This document shows, in pieces, positions 18,176-26,106 of a stretch of 64,000 nucleotides of DNA. How positions within the stretch are numbered: the stretch's first letter is position 1; each line of letters opens with the position of its first letter. A model generated the notes under the pieces. That model did not search any database and was not told the DNA's origin. It saw nothing but the letters and a program-made list of their open reading frames with translations. The position numbers and the translations under genes were made by a program. The DNA comes from Rhodovulum sp. 12E13 (GTDB lineage: Bacteria; Pseudomonadota; Alphaproteobacteria; Rhodobacterales; Rhodobacteraceae). The stretch lies in the NCBI RefSeq assembly GCF_003340565.1, contig NZ_QPLK01000006.1, positions 151,663 through 215,662 on the forward strand. Direction: 5' to 3'.

Positions 18176-18877
18176 ATGCCGAGCCCCGTCCCCTCCGCAG
18201 CCGCGCCCCGGCGCCCACCCCGCCGGGGCGCGGCCATCGCGCTGGCGCTGCTGGCGCTGATGGCCGCGCCCTTCGCCCGCCACGCGGCGGAACTGGGCTG
18301 GGCGGGGCTCACGCGAGACCTGTGGCCCGAGAGCCGGTTCGACCCGCCGGGCGTGGCGGTCTCGGCCGCGATCTTCCTGCACATGGCCACGGGCGCGGCG
18401 ATCACCGTGCTCGCGCCGCTGCAACTCGTGCCCCAGATCCGGGCGCGGGCGCCGGCCCTGCATCGCCTTGCCGGGCGCATCGTCGTCTGCCTGTCGCTCG
18501 TGACCGCTGCCGCGGGCCTCGCCTGGATCGGGGCGCGCGGCACGATCGGCGGGCCGGAGATGAGCGTGGCCTTCGCCCTCTACGGCGCGCTTCTGGCCCT
18601 TGCCGCCGCGCAGACCTGGCGCTTCGCTCGTGCGGGGGCCTATGCGCGGCACCGGACCTGGGCGCTGCGTCTGGTCGTTCTGGCGATCGCCTCCTGGCTT
18701 TACCGGGTGCAGTACGGCATCTGGTATGCGGCGACCGGGGGCATCGCCTCGACGCCCGATTTCACCGACGTCTTCGATCGGGTGCAGGTCTGGGCCTTCT
18801 TCCTGCCGTGGCTCGCGCTGCTGGAGCTGTGGCTGTGGCACGAGAGGCGGCGCGGCGGGCGTGCCGCCCGCGCCTAG
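18176..18877 (+). CDS. DUF2306 family membrane protein
   Basis: This is a 233-residue protein with about six hydrophobic segments after a basic, Pro/Arg-rich N-terminus. The LHRLAGR motif near residue 100, inside the membrane part, and the later RHRTWALR segment are characteristic of DUF2306, a family of unknown function. The ATG at 18176 follows GAGAGGAGAAGAG, a good ribosome binding site. Its TAG stop shares the palindrome CTAG with the stop of the convergent aminotransferase gene, a four-base tail-to-tail overlap. No functional clue comes from its neighbours. Confidence 0.82.
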   Translation: MPSPVPSAAAPRRPPRRGAAIALALLALMAAPFARHAAELGWAGLTRDLWPESRFDPPGVAVSAAIFLHMATGAAITVLAPLQLVPQIRARAPALHRLAGRIVVCLSLVTAAAGLAWIGARGTIGGPEMSVAFALYGALLALAAAQTWRFARAGAYARHRTWALRLVVLAIASWLYRVQYGIWYAATGGIASTPDFTDVFDRVQVWAFFLPWLALLELWLWHERRRGGRAARA

Positions 18878-20088
18878 CCGGCAGTCGCGGCGCGATCCTG
18901 CGCCTGCGCCTGCGCCTGCGCCGCGGCGAATCGGGCGATACGGTCGAGCGCCTCCCCGAGCACGTCGTCGGGAGCGGTGAGCGCGATCCGCACGTGCCCA
19001 GCCGCCGCCCGGCCGAAGCTCTCGCCCGGCATCACCGCGATCCGCTTTGCCGCGAGCAGCGCCTCGGCAAAGGCAGTGCCGGACAGGCCCGTGCGGCGGA
19101 TGTCGACGAGGGCGTACATCGCGCCCTGGATCGGGAGCAGGCGCAGGGCCGGGCAGGGGCCGAGCGCCGCCTGCACCAGCGCCCGCCGCCGCCGGAACGG
19201 CGCGGCGATGCGCGCCTCGAGCGCGTCGCCGCCCTCGGTCAGCGCCCAGAGCGCGGCCTGCTGGATGTAGCCGGGCACGCCGTAGGTGGTATGCGTGGCG
19301 AGATCGGCCATCGCGGCGACGGCCGCCTCCGGCCCCACGACCCAGCCGATGCGGCTGCCGGTCATGGCGTGAGACTTCGACATCGAACCGACGACGAGCG
19401 TGCGCCCGGCCATGCCGGGCAGGGCGCGCGGCGAGAGGTGCTCTCCCTCCCAGACCTGCGTCTCGTAGACCTCGTCCGAGATCAGCCACAGCCCCGCCTC
19501 GGCGCAGGCCGCCGCGATCCCCTCGATCGTGGCGCGGGGCCAGACCTGGCCGGTCGGGTTGCCCGGCGAGTTGACGAGCAGGCTGCCGGCACCCTCCACC
19601 CGGGCCGCTTCCACGATGCGGGCGGGGTCGGGGGCGAAGCCGGCCTCGGCCCGCCCGGCGAGCGTCACGGCGCGGCCGCCCGCGGCGCGCACCGTGCCGG
19701 GATAGGTCGCATAGAAGGGGTCGACGATCAGCCCCGCCTGCCCGGGGCCGAGGGCCGCGAGATGGGCCGCGAACAGGCCGGCCTGGCCGCCGGGCACGAT
19801 CAGCACGTTGTCGCGCCCCGTGGCCGTGCCGCTGCGCCGCGCCACCCGCGCGGCCACTGCCTCGCGCAGCCCGGGCAGGCCCGCGACGGGGGCGTAGCCC
19901 GTGGCACCCGCGCGCGCGGCCCGGTCCATCGCGTCGAGAATGGCGGGGTCGGTGCGCGCGTCGGGCTCGCCCACCGTGAGCGGCACGACCGCCTCGCCCG
20001 CCGCGGCCAGCGCCTGCGCGCGGTAGTGAACGTGCCAGCCGTCGTCGCCTCCTGGCAGGAGGTGGGCCAGTCTGCGCGAGATCTGCAT
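18874..20088 (-). CDS. PLP-dependent class I/II aminotransferase
   Basis: This 404-residue fold-type I aminotransferase has the PLP-binding lysine at residue 238 in SMSKSHAMTGSRIGW, the NSPGNPTGQ segment before it, LISDEVYE, and a C-terminal arginine in GHVRIAL that normally binds the substrate carboxylate. It most resembles broad-specificity aspartate/aromatic-type enzymes; the amino donor is not predictable. The ATG at 20088 is preceded by an open but dissimilar frame, so the shorter start is used. The extreme C-terminus encodes AQAQAQAQ from a CTGCGC hexanucleotide repeat, beyond the conserved domain. It converges on the DUF2306 gene with overlapping CTAG stops. Confidence 0.88.
   Translation of the reverse strand: MQISRRLAHLLPGGDDGWHVHYRAQALAAAGEAVVPLTVGEPDARTDPAILDAMDRAARAGATGYAPVAGLPGLREAVAARVARRSGTATGRDNVLIVPGGQAGLFAAHLAALGPGQAGLIVDPFYATYPGTVRAAGGRAVTLAGRAEAGFAPDPARIVEAARVEGAGSLLVNSPGNPTGQVWPRATIEGIAAACAEAGLWLISDEVYETQVWEGEHLSPRALPGMAGRTLVVGSMSKSHAMTGSRIGWVVGPEAAVAAMADLATHTTYGVPGYIQQAALWALTEGGDALEARIAAPFRRRRALVQAALGPCPALRLLPIQGAMYALVDIRRTGLSGTAFAEALLAAKRIAVMPGESFGRAAAGHVRIALTAPDDVLGEALDRIARFAAAQAQAQAQDRAATAG
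18898..18921 (+). repeat. CTGCGC hexanucleotide microsatellite (four units)
   Basis: Four exact copies of CTGCGC near the 3-prime end of the aminotransferase gene encode an Ala-Gln repeat on the minus strand. A change in unit number would keep the frame, so length could vary without breaking the protein. Confidence 0.8.
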
Positions 20089-20171
20089 GCGCCGCAGAGG
20101 GCACGGGCGGTGCGCGCTGTCAATCGTGCGGGGCGCCCCGCCCCGGCGGCGCGCGGGCGGAGACCGGCCGC

Positions 20172-20197
20172 CTTTGCGTATTTGGAACAGAAAGAAG
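20172..20197 (+). repeat. Intergenic element variant, TTTGCGTATTTGGAACAG type, copy 1
   Basis: TTTGCGTATTTGGAACAG followed by AAAGAAGC matches the reverse complement of 34234-34259 except for the two bases after TATTTG. It resembles the tail of the larger hairpin elements but lacks their strong stems here. Confidence 0.6.
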
Positions 20198-20293
20198 CCG
20201 CCAGGCGCGCGCCGCGCGGCCGGGAGGCGCGAGACCGCGGAGCGCCGGATCGCGCGGGGCCAGCCGGCGGCGCGGGCGGGCGTGCTTCCGGGC

Positions 20294-20322
20294 TTGGCGC
20301 GGCACCCGATTCGGGATATGCC
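20294..20322 (+). promoter_or_regulatory. Candidate cysS promoter
   Basis: TTGGCG (20294-20299) and TATGCC (20317-20322) are separated by 17 bp, with the TTGNNN and TATNNN parts of a housekeeping promoter. The boxes are weak and the call rests on spacing and position 155 bp before the cysS start. Confidence 0.25.
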
Positions 20323-20432
20323 GCGCCGCATGACGGCGCCCAGCTGCATCATCTTTTGCATTACCGGCTGACAGCGTCAGGCGGGCCGGCCCTCGTATCC
20401 CTTCGTCGAGACCCTGACCCGCCGCGGCGCCC

Positions 20433-20462
20433 GCGAGGACGCGACACGCGAGGATGCGACAC
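20433..20462 (+). repeat. 15-bp tandem duplication in the cysS leader
   Basis: GCGAGGACGCGACAC is followed directly by GCGAGGATGCGACAC, and a third partial copy (GCGAGGAGGAC) contains the cysS ribosome binding site. It looks like a slippage product that duplicated weak AGGA sites in the leader. Confidence 0.7.
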
Positions 20463-20477
20463 GCGAGGAGGACAGGC

Positions 20478-21887
20478 ATGGCCGAGATCCGGCTGAGAGA
20501 CAGCAGGACCCGCCGCGAGGTGCCGCTGGAGCCGACCGTGGTGCCGGGGAAGGTGAGCCTCTACGTCTGCGGACCGACCGTCTACGACCGGGCGCATCTG
20601 GGCAACGCGCGGCCCGCCATCGTCTTCGACGTTCTGTTCCGCCTGCTGCGGCATGTCTACGGCGAGCATGCCGTCACCTATGTCCGCAACATCACCGACG
20701 TCGACGACAAGATCAACGCGCGCGCCGCCGAGACGGGCCGCCCCATCGCCGACATCACCGCGGAGACGACGCGCTGGTTCCACGAGGACATGGCCGCGCT
20801 CGGCGTCCTGCCGCCCACCCACGAGCCGCGCGCAACGGCCTACATCGCGCAGATGGTGGCCATGATCGAGCGGCTGGTCGCGCGCGGCCACGCCTACGCG
20901 GCCGACGGGCACGTGCTGTTCTCGGTGGAGAGCTTTTCCGATTACGGCGCCTTGTCGGGCCGCTCGGTCGACGACATGATCGCGGGCGCGCGGGTCGAGG
21001 TGGCGCCCTACAAGCGCGACCCGATGGATTTCGTGCTGTGGAAGCCCTCCGCCGAGGGCGAGCCGGGCTGGGAGAGCCCCTGGGGCCGCGGCCGGCCCGG
21101 CTGGCACATCGAGTGCTCGGCGATGTCGCACGCGCTGCTGGGCGAGACCTTCGACATCCATGGCGGCGGCAACGACCTGATGTTCCCGCACCACGAGAAC
21201 GAACTGGCGCAATCGGCCTGCGCGCATCCCGGGGGCGGCTTCGCCCGGATCTGGATGCACAACGAGATGCTGCAGGTCGAGGGCAAGAAGATGTCGAAGT
21301 CGCTCGGCAACTTCTTCACGGTGCGCGACCTGCTCGACCGGGGCATTCCCGGCGAGGTGATCCGGTTCGTGTTCCTGTCGACGCATTACCGCAAGCCGAT
21401 GGACTGGACCGACGACAAGGCGAAGCATGCTGAGGCGACGCTGCGGAAATGGCGGGCCCTGACCGGGGGCGTGCCTCCGGGCGACGTGCACCCGGAGGTG
21501 GAGCGGGCGCTGGCCGACGACCTGAACACGCCCCGGGCGCTGGCGGAGCTGCACCGGCTGGCGAACGAGGGCGACAGCACGGCGCTGCGCGCCTCCGCGG
21601 AGGTCATGGGCCTGCTCACCGACGACCTGGGCGGCTGGACCGCGGCGGGCCCGGCCAGCGGGGCCGACATGACCTGCCTCGTCGAGCTGAAGGATCAGCT
21701 CGGCGCGGCGCGCGAGGCGGCGAAGGCGAGCGGGGATTTCACCGAGGTCGACCGGCTGAAGGCCGCGCTGAAGGCGGCGGGCGTCGAGGTGCGCATGTCG
21801 AAGGAGGGGATCGACCTGGTGCCCGGCGTCGATTTCGACGGCGAGCGGCTGCGGGCGCTCGCCGCCGAGCCGGAGGCCGGGCGGTGA
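20478..21887 (+). CDS. cysS: Cysteinyl-tRNA synthetase
   Basis: This 469-residue class I aminoacyl-tRNA synthetase charges tRNA-Cys. It shows the Zn-ligand Cys in YVCGPTVYD, the HIGH-box equivalent HLGN next to it, the WHIECSAM and HHENE zinc/substrate segments, and KKMSKSLGN as the KMSKS loop. The anticodon-binding part and a short C-terminal extension complete it; the length is normal. The ATG at 20478 has GAGGAGGAC just upstream; an in-frame ATG at 20454 lies inside the tandem duplication and would add eight residues without similarity. It is followed by a hairpin element and cimA. Confidence 0.97.
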   Translation: MAEIRLRDSRTRREVPLEPTVVPGKVSLYVCGPTVYDRAHLGNARPAIVFDVLFRLLRHVYGEHAVTYVRNITDVDDKINARAAETGRPIADITAETTRWFHEDMAALGVLPPTHEPRATAYIAQMVAMIERLVARGHAYAADGHVLFSVESFSDYGALSGRSVDDMIAGARVEVAPYKRDPMDFVLWKPSAEGEPGWESPWGRGRPGWHIECSAMSHALLGETFDIHGGGNDLMFPHHENELAQSACAHPGGGFARIWMHNEMLQVEGKKMSKSLGNFFTVRDLLDRGIPGEVIRFVFLSTHYRKPMDWTDDKAKHAEATLRKWRALTGGVPPGDVHPEVERALADDLNTPRALAELHRLANEGDSTALRASAEVMGLLTDDLGGWTAAGPASGADMTCLVELKDQLGAAREAAKASGDFTEVDRLKAALKAAGVEVRMSKEGIDLVPGVDFDGERLRALAAEPEAGR

Positions 21888-21918
21888 CCCTCGCGGCGCG
21901 CCGGCGGAGAGGGCAGGA

Positions 21919-21963
21919 GTGGGGGCCAGCCCCCACGCCCCCGGAGTATTTCGGCCAGGATGA
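21919..21963 (+). repeat. 3-prime intergenic hairpin element, GAGTATTTCGGCC subtype
   Basis: A GTGGGGGC/GCCCCCAC stem is followed by GCCCCCGGAGTATTTCGGCC and AGGATGATGG. It lies 31 bp behind cysS in the same orientation and runs into the 5-prime end of cimA: the two ATG triplets at 21960 and 21963 belong to the element. Only the first of the two hairpins is present. Confidence 0.75.
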
Positions 21964-21980
21964 TGGGGCGAGGGCAGGGC

Positions 21981-23654
21981 ATGGTCGGTGATCCAGGTGC
22001 AGGCGTGGACGGCGCGCGGGAGCGGCTGTGGCTCTACGACACGACGCTGCGGGACGGGCAGCAGACGCAGGGGGTGCAGTTCTCGCTCGACGAGAAGCGG
22101 CGCATCGCCGAGCTGCTCGACGGGCTGGGGGTGGATTATGTCGAGGGCGGCTGGCCGGGGGCCAACCCGACCGACAGCGCCTTCTTCGAGGCGGCGCCGC
22201 GCCTGGGCCGGGCGCGGCTCGCGGCCTTCGGGATGACGAAGCGCGCGGGGCGCTCGGCCGAGAACGACGGGGTGCTGGCAGGTGTGGTCAATGCCGGGAC
22301 GGGGACGGTCTGCCTCGTGGGCAAGGCGCATCCCTTCCATGTCGAGAGGGCGCTGGGGATCACCGGGGAGGAGAACCTCGCGAACATCCGCGCCTCGGTG
22401 GCGCACCTCGTCGCGCTGGGGCGTGAGGCGATCTTCGACGCCGAGCACTTCTTCGACGGCTACGCGGCCGATCCCGCTTACGCGATGGACTGTCTGCGGG
22501 CGGCGCTGGAGGCGGGCGCGCGCTGGGTGGTGCTGTGCGACACCAACGGGGGGCGGCTGCCCGACGAGGTGGGGCGCGTGGTGGCCGAGGTGATCGCCGC
22601 CGGCGTGCCGGGGGAGCGGCTCGGCATCCACACCCACGACGACACCGGCACGGCGGTGGCGGGCACCCTCGCGGCGGTGGCGGCGGGCGCGCGGCAGGTG
22701 CAGGGCACCCTGAACGGTCTCGGCGAGCGCTGCGGCAATGCCAACCTCACCACGCTGCTCCCCACGCTGCTCCTGAAGGAGCCCTGGGCGAGCCGGTTCG
22801 AGACGGGGGTGAGCCGGGAGGCGCTGGCGAAGCTCACGCGGGTGTCGCGGCTCCTCGACGACATCCTCAACCGGGTGCCGGTGAAGAGCGCGCCCTATGT
22901 CGGCGCTTCGGCCTTCGCGCACAAGGCGGGGCTGCACGCCTCGGCGGTCGTCAAGGACCCGGCGACCTACGAGCATGTCGACCCCGCGCTCGTGGGCAAC
23001 GTGCGCGTCGTGCCGATGTCGAACCAGGCCGGGCAGTCGAACCTGCGGGCCCGGCTGGCCGAGGCGGGCATAGAGGTGGAGCGCGACGACCCGGCGCTGC
23101 CGCGGCTGCTGGAGACGGTGAAGGAGCGCGAGGCCGAGGGCTATGCCTACGACACCGCGCAGGCGAGCTTCGAGGTGCTGGCGCGGCGCGAATTGGCGCT
23201 GATGCCCGACTTCTTCGAGGTCAAGCGCTACCGGGTGACGGTGGAACGGCGCAAGAACAAGCGGGATCGCATGGTGTCGCTGTCGGAGGCCGTGGTCGTG
23301 GTGAAGGTGGGCGGCGAGAAGAAGCTATCGGTCAGCGAGTCGATGGACGACACGGGGCGGGACAGGGGACCGGTCAACGCGCTCGCGCGCGCGCTCGCAA
23401 AGGATCTCGGCCCCTACCAGCCCTTCATCGAGGACATCCGGCTCGTCGACTTCAAGGTGCGGATCACCGATGGCGGCACGGACGCTGTGACCCGCGTGCT
23501 TGTCGACAGCGAGGACGCGCAGGGGCGTCGCTGGCAGACGGTGGGGGTGTCGGCCAACATCGTCGACGCGTCCTTCGAGGCGCTGACCGACGCGATCCGC
23601 TGGAAGCTGGTGCGCGACGGAGCGGCCGAGCGCGTCGCCGTGGCGGCGCGGTGA
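21981..23654 (+). CDS. cimA: (R)-citramalate synthase
   Basis: CimA condenses pyruvate and acetyl-CoA to citramalate, opening a threonine-independent route to 2-oxobutyrate and isoleucine. The 557-residue protein has the HMGL-like TIM barrel with LYDTTLRDGQQTQGV at the N-terminus, DTNGG, HTHDDTGTAVA and the GLGERCGNANL box, then the C-terminal regulatory domain (from about residue 400) that senses isoleucine. 2-isopropylmalate synthase is related, but the DGQQTQGV variant and the C-terminal part favour CimA. I place the start at the ATG at 21981; upstream ATGs at 21960 and 21963 sit in the repeat element. Its stop overlaps the next start (GTGA). Confidence 0.9.
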   Translation: MVGDPGAGVDGARERLWLYDTTLRDGQQTQGVQFSLDEKRRIAELLDGLGVDYVEGGWPGANPTDSAFFEAAPRLGRARLAAFGMTKRAGRSAENDGVLAGVVNAGTGTVCLVGKAHPFHVERALGITGEENLANIRASVAHLVALGREAIFDAEHFFDGYAADPAYAMDCLRAALEAGARWVVLCDTNGGRLPDEVGRVVAEVIAAGVPGERLGIHTHDDTGTAVAGTLAAVAAGARQVQGTLNGLGERCGNANLTTLLPTLLLKEPWASRFETGVSREALAKLTRVSRLLDDILNRVPVKSAPYVGASAFAHKAGLHASAVVKDPATYEHVDPALVGNVRVVPMSNQAGQSNLRARLAEAGIEVERDDPALPRLLETVKEREAEGYAYDTAQASFEVLARRELALMPDFFEVKRYRVTVERRKNKRDRMVSLSEAVVVVKVGGEKKLSVSESMDDTGRDRGPVNALARALAKDLGPYQPFIEDIRLVDFKVRITDGGTDAVTRVLVDSEDAQGRRWQTVGVSANIVDASFEALTDAIRWKLVRDGAAERVAVAAR

Positions 23655-24475
23655 GCGCCGGCCGGGGCGCTGGGGGGGCAGGCTCCGGCGGGGTGGATTT
23701 CGACCCCGAGGGCGTCGCCGCCTGCGCGCAGATCGTGGCGCGGGGCGATCCCGACCGGTTTCGCGCGACGATGGCGGCGCCGGTGCCGGCACGGGCGCTG
23801 CTGTTTCCGCTCTACGCCTTCAACCTCGAGGTGGCGCGCGCGCCCTTCGTCAGCGCCGAGCCGATGATCGGCGAGATGCGGCTGCAATGGTGGCGTGACG
23901 TGGTGGCGGAGATCGGCGCGGGCGCCCCGCCACGGGCGCACGAGGTGGCCGGGCCGCTGGCGTCGGTGGCGGCGCAGGGGCGGCTGCAGCTGGAGACGCT
24001 CGACCGGCTGGTCGCGGCGCACCGGGTGCATCTCGATGCGAGCGGGTTCGAGGACGCGGGCCATGTCGAGGAGTTCCTCGATGCGACCGGGGCCGGGCTG
24101 ACATGGGCGGCGGCCCGCCTGCTCGGAGCGCAGCCCGGGCTCGAGCCACGGGTGCGCGCAGCGGGCTGGGCAGCGGGGCTGGCCGCCTACCTGCGCGCGA
24201 TCCCGGACCTCGAGGCGCGCGGAAAGCACCCCCTGCCCGATGGCCGGCCGGAGGCGGTGCGCGGATGGGCGCACGAGGGGCTTGCGCGCCTGCGTGCGGC
24301 GCGGGGGACGGTGCCGCAGGCGGTGCGGCCGGCACTGCTCGCCGGGTGGCGGACGGAGGCGACGCTCAGGCGCGCGGTGGCCGATCCGGGCCGAGTCGCG
24401 CGGGGCGAACTCGCCGAGAGCGAGTTTGCCCGCCGCGCGGGGCTGCTGCGGCGGGTCCTGCTGGGCGGCTGGTGA
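23651..24475 (+). CDS. Squalene/phytoene synthase family protein, probably NDUFAF6-like
   Basis: This 274-residue all-helical protein has the trans-isoprenyl synthase fold (RALLFPLYAFNLEVAR, LQWWRD, later GLAAYLRAIPDLEARGK). The first aspartate-rich DxxxD motif, needed for metal and diphosphate binding, is not seen at its usual place, where the sequence reads YAFNLEVAR. Real phytoene synthase activity is therefore doubtful, and the protein more likely belongs with the NDUFAF6-type complex I assembly factors. The GTG at 23651 overlaps the cimA stop (GTGA); no better start is visible. No carotenoid genes are nearby, which agrees with a non-carotenoid role. Confidence 0.75.
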   Translation: MSAGRGAGGAGSGGVDFDPEGVAACAQIVARGDPDRFRATMAAPVPARALLFPLYAFNLEVARAPFVSAEPMIGEMRLQWWRDVVAEIGAGAPPRAHEVAGPLASVAAQGRLQLETLDRLVAAHRVHLDASGFEDAGHVEEFLDATGAGLTWAAARLLGAQPGLEPRVRAAGWAAGLAAYLRAIPDLEARGKHPLPDGRPEAVRGWAHEGLARLRAARGTVPQAVRPALLAGWRTEATLRRAVADPGRVARGELAESEFARRAGLLRRVLLGGW

Positions 24476-24479
24476 GCCG

Positions 24480-24528
24480 GCAAATTCCTTCGAGAAGGAA
24501 TTTGCAAAAGCCTTGGCAAGGCTTTTGC
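24480..24528. repeat. Two back-to-back palindromes in a convergent gap
   Basis: The first palindrome (24480-24505) has arms GCAAATTCCTTC/GAAGGAATTTGC around GA; the second (24504-24528) has arms GCAAAAGCCTT/AAGGCTTTTGC around GGC, sharing its first two bases with the first. They lie 4 bp behind the synthase-like gene and 33 bp before the stop of the convergent MFS gene. They may act as a bidirectional terminator, although no clean T-run follows either stem. Confidence 0.85.
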
Positions 24529-24560
24529 GGCGCGCCGGGCGGGGGCCGTCTCCGGATGGG

Positions 24561-25787
24561 TCAGGCGTCGCGGGGGCGGAGCGACAGCCAGATGAGCGCA
24601 CCGCCCGCCATCGCGAGGAAGGGTGCCATGGCGAGGTTGACCGCCGACCAGCCGGCGACCGCGTCGCCGCCCGAGCAGTTCATCAGCCCGCCCGAGGCGA
24701 GCGACGCGACCGTCACGCAGCCGAAGACGAGCGCGTCGTTCATGCCCTGAACCGCGCCGCGCTCTTCCGGGGCGTGGGCGGCGGAGAGCATCGTCGTTGC
24801 GCCGATGAAGCCGAAATTCCAGCCCACACCGAGCAGCACGAGCGCCACGAAGAAGTTGGCGAGGTCCACGCCCTGAAGCGCCACCGCGCCGGCAGCGGCG
24901 AGGATGACGAGGCCGGCCCAGACGATCGTGCGGGCGCCGAAGCGGGCGATCAGGTGTCCCGTGACGAACGAGGGCGCATACATCGCCAGCACGTGGGCGG
25001 TGACGACATGGCCAGCAGTCGTCGTCTCGAAGCCACAGCCGACCACGGCGAGCGGCGTCGAGGTCATCACCAGGTTCATCAGTGCGTAGGAGACCATGGC
25101 GCAGACGATGGCCACGGCGATGGCGGGCTCCTTGAGCAACTCGAGGCGCGTGCGGCCGATCCCGGCGCCGGGCTTCGGCTTGGGCGGCTTCGGAATGTCG
25201 AGGGCGAAGAACAGGAACAGGCCCAGAGCGTTGAGCGCGATCACCGCGAGGTAGGTGCCGAGAAAGGGCACCATGAAACTGTCGACGAGGCTGGTGCCGA
25301 GCGCGGGGCCGATGATCGCCGAGAGAAGACCGCCCGCCATGACGTAGCTGATCGCCTTGGGGCGAAACGCGTCCGACGCCGTGTCGGCTGCGGCGAAGCG
25401 GAAGAAGCCCTGCGCCGACAGGTAGATGCCCGTCATGTAACTGCCGAGCAGGAAGAGCGGGAACGAGTTCCACAAGAGCGCCGCCGCGCAGATTGCCGCC
25501 CCCGCCGCGCCGCCGGCCGCGCCGATGAGGAAGCCCGGCACGCGGCCCGTGCGCTGCATCACCGACGACAGCCACGGGGCCGTCGTCATCGACCCGAACA
25601 CGATCAGCGAGATCGGCAACGTGGCGAGGCAGGCATTGGGCGCGAGCATGGTGCCCGCCAGCCCGCCCACGGTGAAGATCATCGGCATCTGCGCGCCGAG
25701 GATGGCCTGCGCGGCGACGAGCACGGCGACGTTGCGCTTGGCGCGGGCGTCGGAAACGGCGGTATCGGGAAGGTCGGTGGCGGTCAT
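24561..25787 (-). CDS. MFS transporter
   Basis: This 408-residue protein has about 12 hydrophobic helices and a central cytoplasmic loop (PKPPKPKPGAG...). The loop 2-3 segment near TGRVPGFLIGA is a weak form of the MFS A motif. The ATG at 25787 starts right before MTATDLPD; the frame stays open upstream but only in GC-rich non-coding sequence. Substrate cannot be told. It is divergent from zwf and converges on the synthase-like gene. Confidence 0.85.
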   Translation of the reverse strand: MTATDLPDTAVSDARAKRNVAVLVAAQAILGAQMPMIFTVGGLAGTMLAPNACLATLPISLIVFGSMTTAPWLSSVMQRTGRVPGFLIGAAGGAAGAAICAAALLWNSFPLFLLGSYMTGIYLSAQGFFRFAAADTASDAFRPKAISYVMAGGLLSAIIGPALGTSLVDSFMVPFLGTYLAVIALNALGLFLFFALDIPKPPKPKPGAGIGRTRLELLKEPAIAVAIVCAMVSYALMNLVMTSTPLAVVGCGFETTTAGHVVTAHVLAMYAPSFVTGHLIARFGARTIVWAGLVILAAAGAVALQGVDLANFFVALVLLGVGWNFGFIGATTMLSAAHAPEERGAVQGMNDALVFGCVTVASLASGGLMNCSGGDAVAGWSAVNLAMAPFLAMAGGALIWLSLRPRDA

Positions 25788-26106
25788 GGCGGCATCTATC
25801 CCCGGCCGGACGGTCACCACAAGGGCAGCACACGCGCGTCCGCGCGGCGGGGGGCGACGGGGGTCGACGGGGGGCAAGCCACGGCACGCGGCCGGCCCGG
25901 CCGGCGAGACGGCAAGCCGCCTTGCCATCCGGGCCCGGCTGGGCAGGTATGGGCGCGGGCCGCGCCGCGCGGGACAGGCCGGCGACGGGTTTCGCCCGGC
26001 CGCGGCAGCCGCTAGGTGTGGTGGCGCTAACATCGGCGACCGGTGCCGGGCGGGCTCTCGCAAGGCAGCCGGCCGCCCGGGACGGCGCGAACAACAAGGA
26101 GAGCGT
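25788..26106. other. Divergent intergenic region between MFS gene and zwf
   Basis: This 319-bp stretch has no supported gene. It contains one candidate operator (26019-26032) and a zwf ribosome binding site (AAGGAGAGCGT) directly before the start codon. Runs of G and C elsewhere show no further pattern. Confidence 0.6.
26019..26032 (+). promoter_or_regulatory. Candidate LacI-type operator before zwf
   Basis: TGGTGGCGCTAACA differs by two bases from the perfect palindrome TGTTAGCGCTAACA, a form typical of LacI-family operators in sugar gene clusters of alphaproteobacteria. It lies 75 bp before the zwf ATG. The regulator is not in the window, and the match could be chance. Confidence 0.35.

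Larger units (their letters stand above)
20089..20477. other. Divergent intergenic region between aminotransferase gene and cysS
   Basis: This 389-bp stretch has no supported gene. It holds a short TATTT-type 3-prime element variant (20172-20197), a candidate promoter (20294-20322) and a 15-bp tandem duplication directly in front of the cysS ribosome binding site (20433-20462). The rest is GC-rich with no recognisable structure. Confidence 0.6.

Noticed and set aside
23651..24475. Phytoene synthase of a carotenoid pathway
   Set aside because: The first DxxxD motif is missing and no other carotenoid gene is present, so the specific name crtB is not supported.
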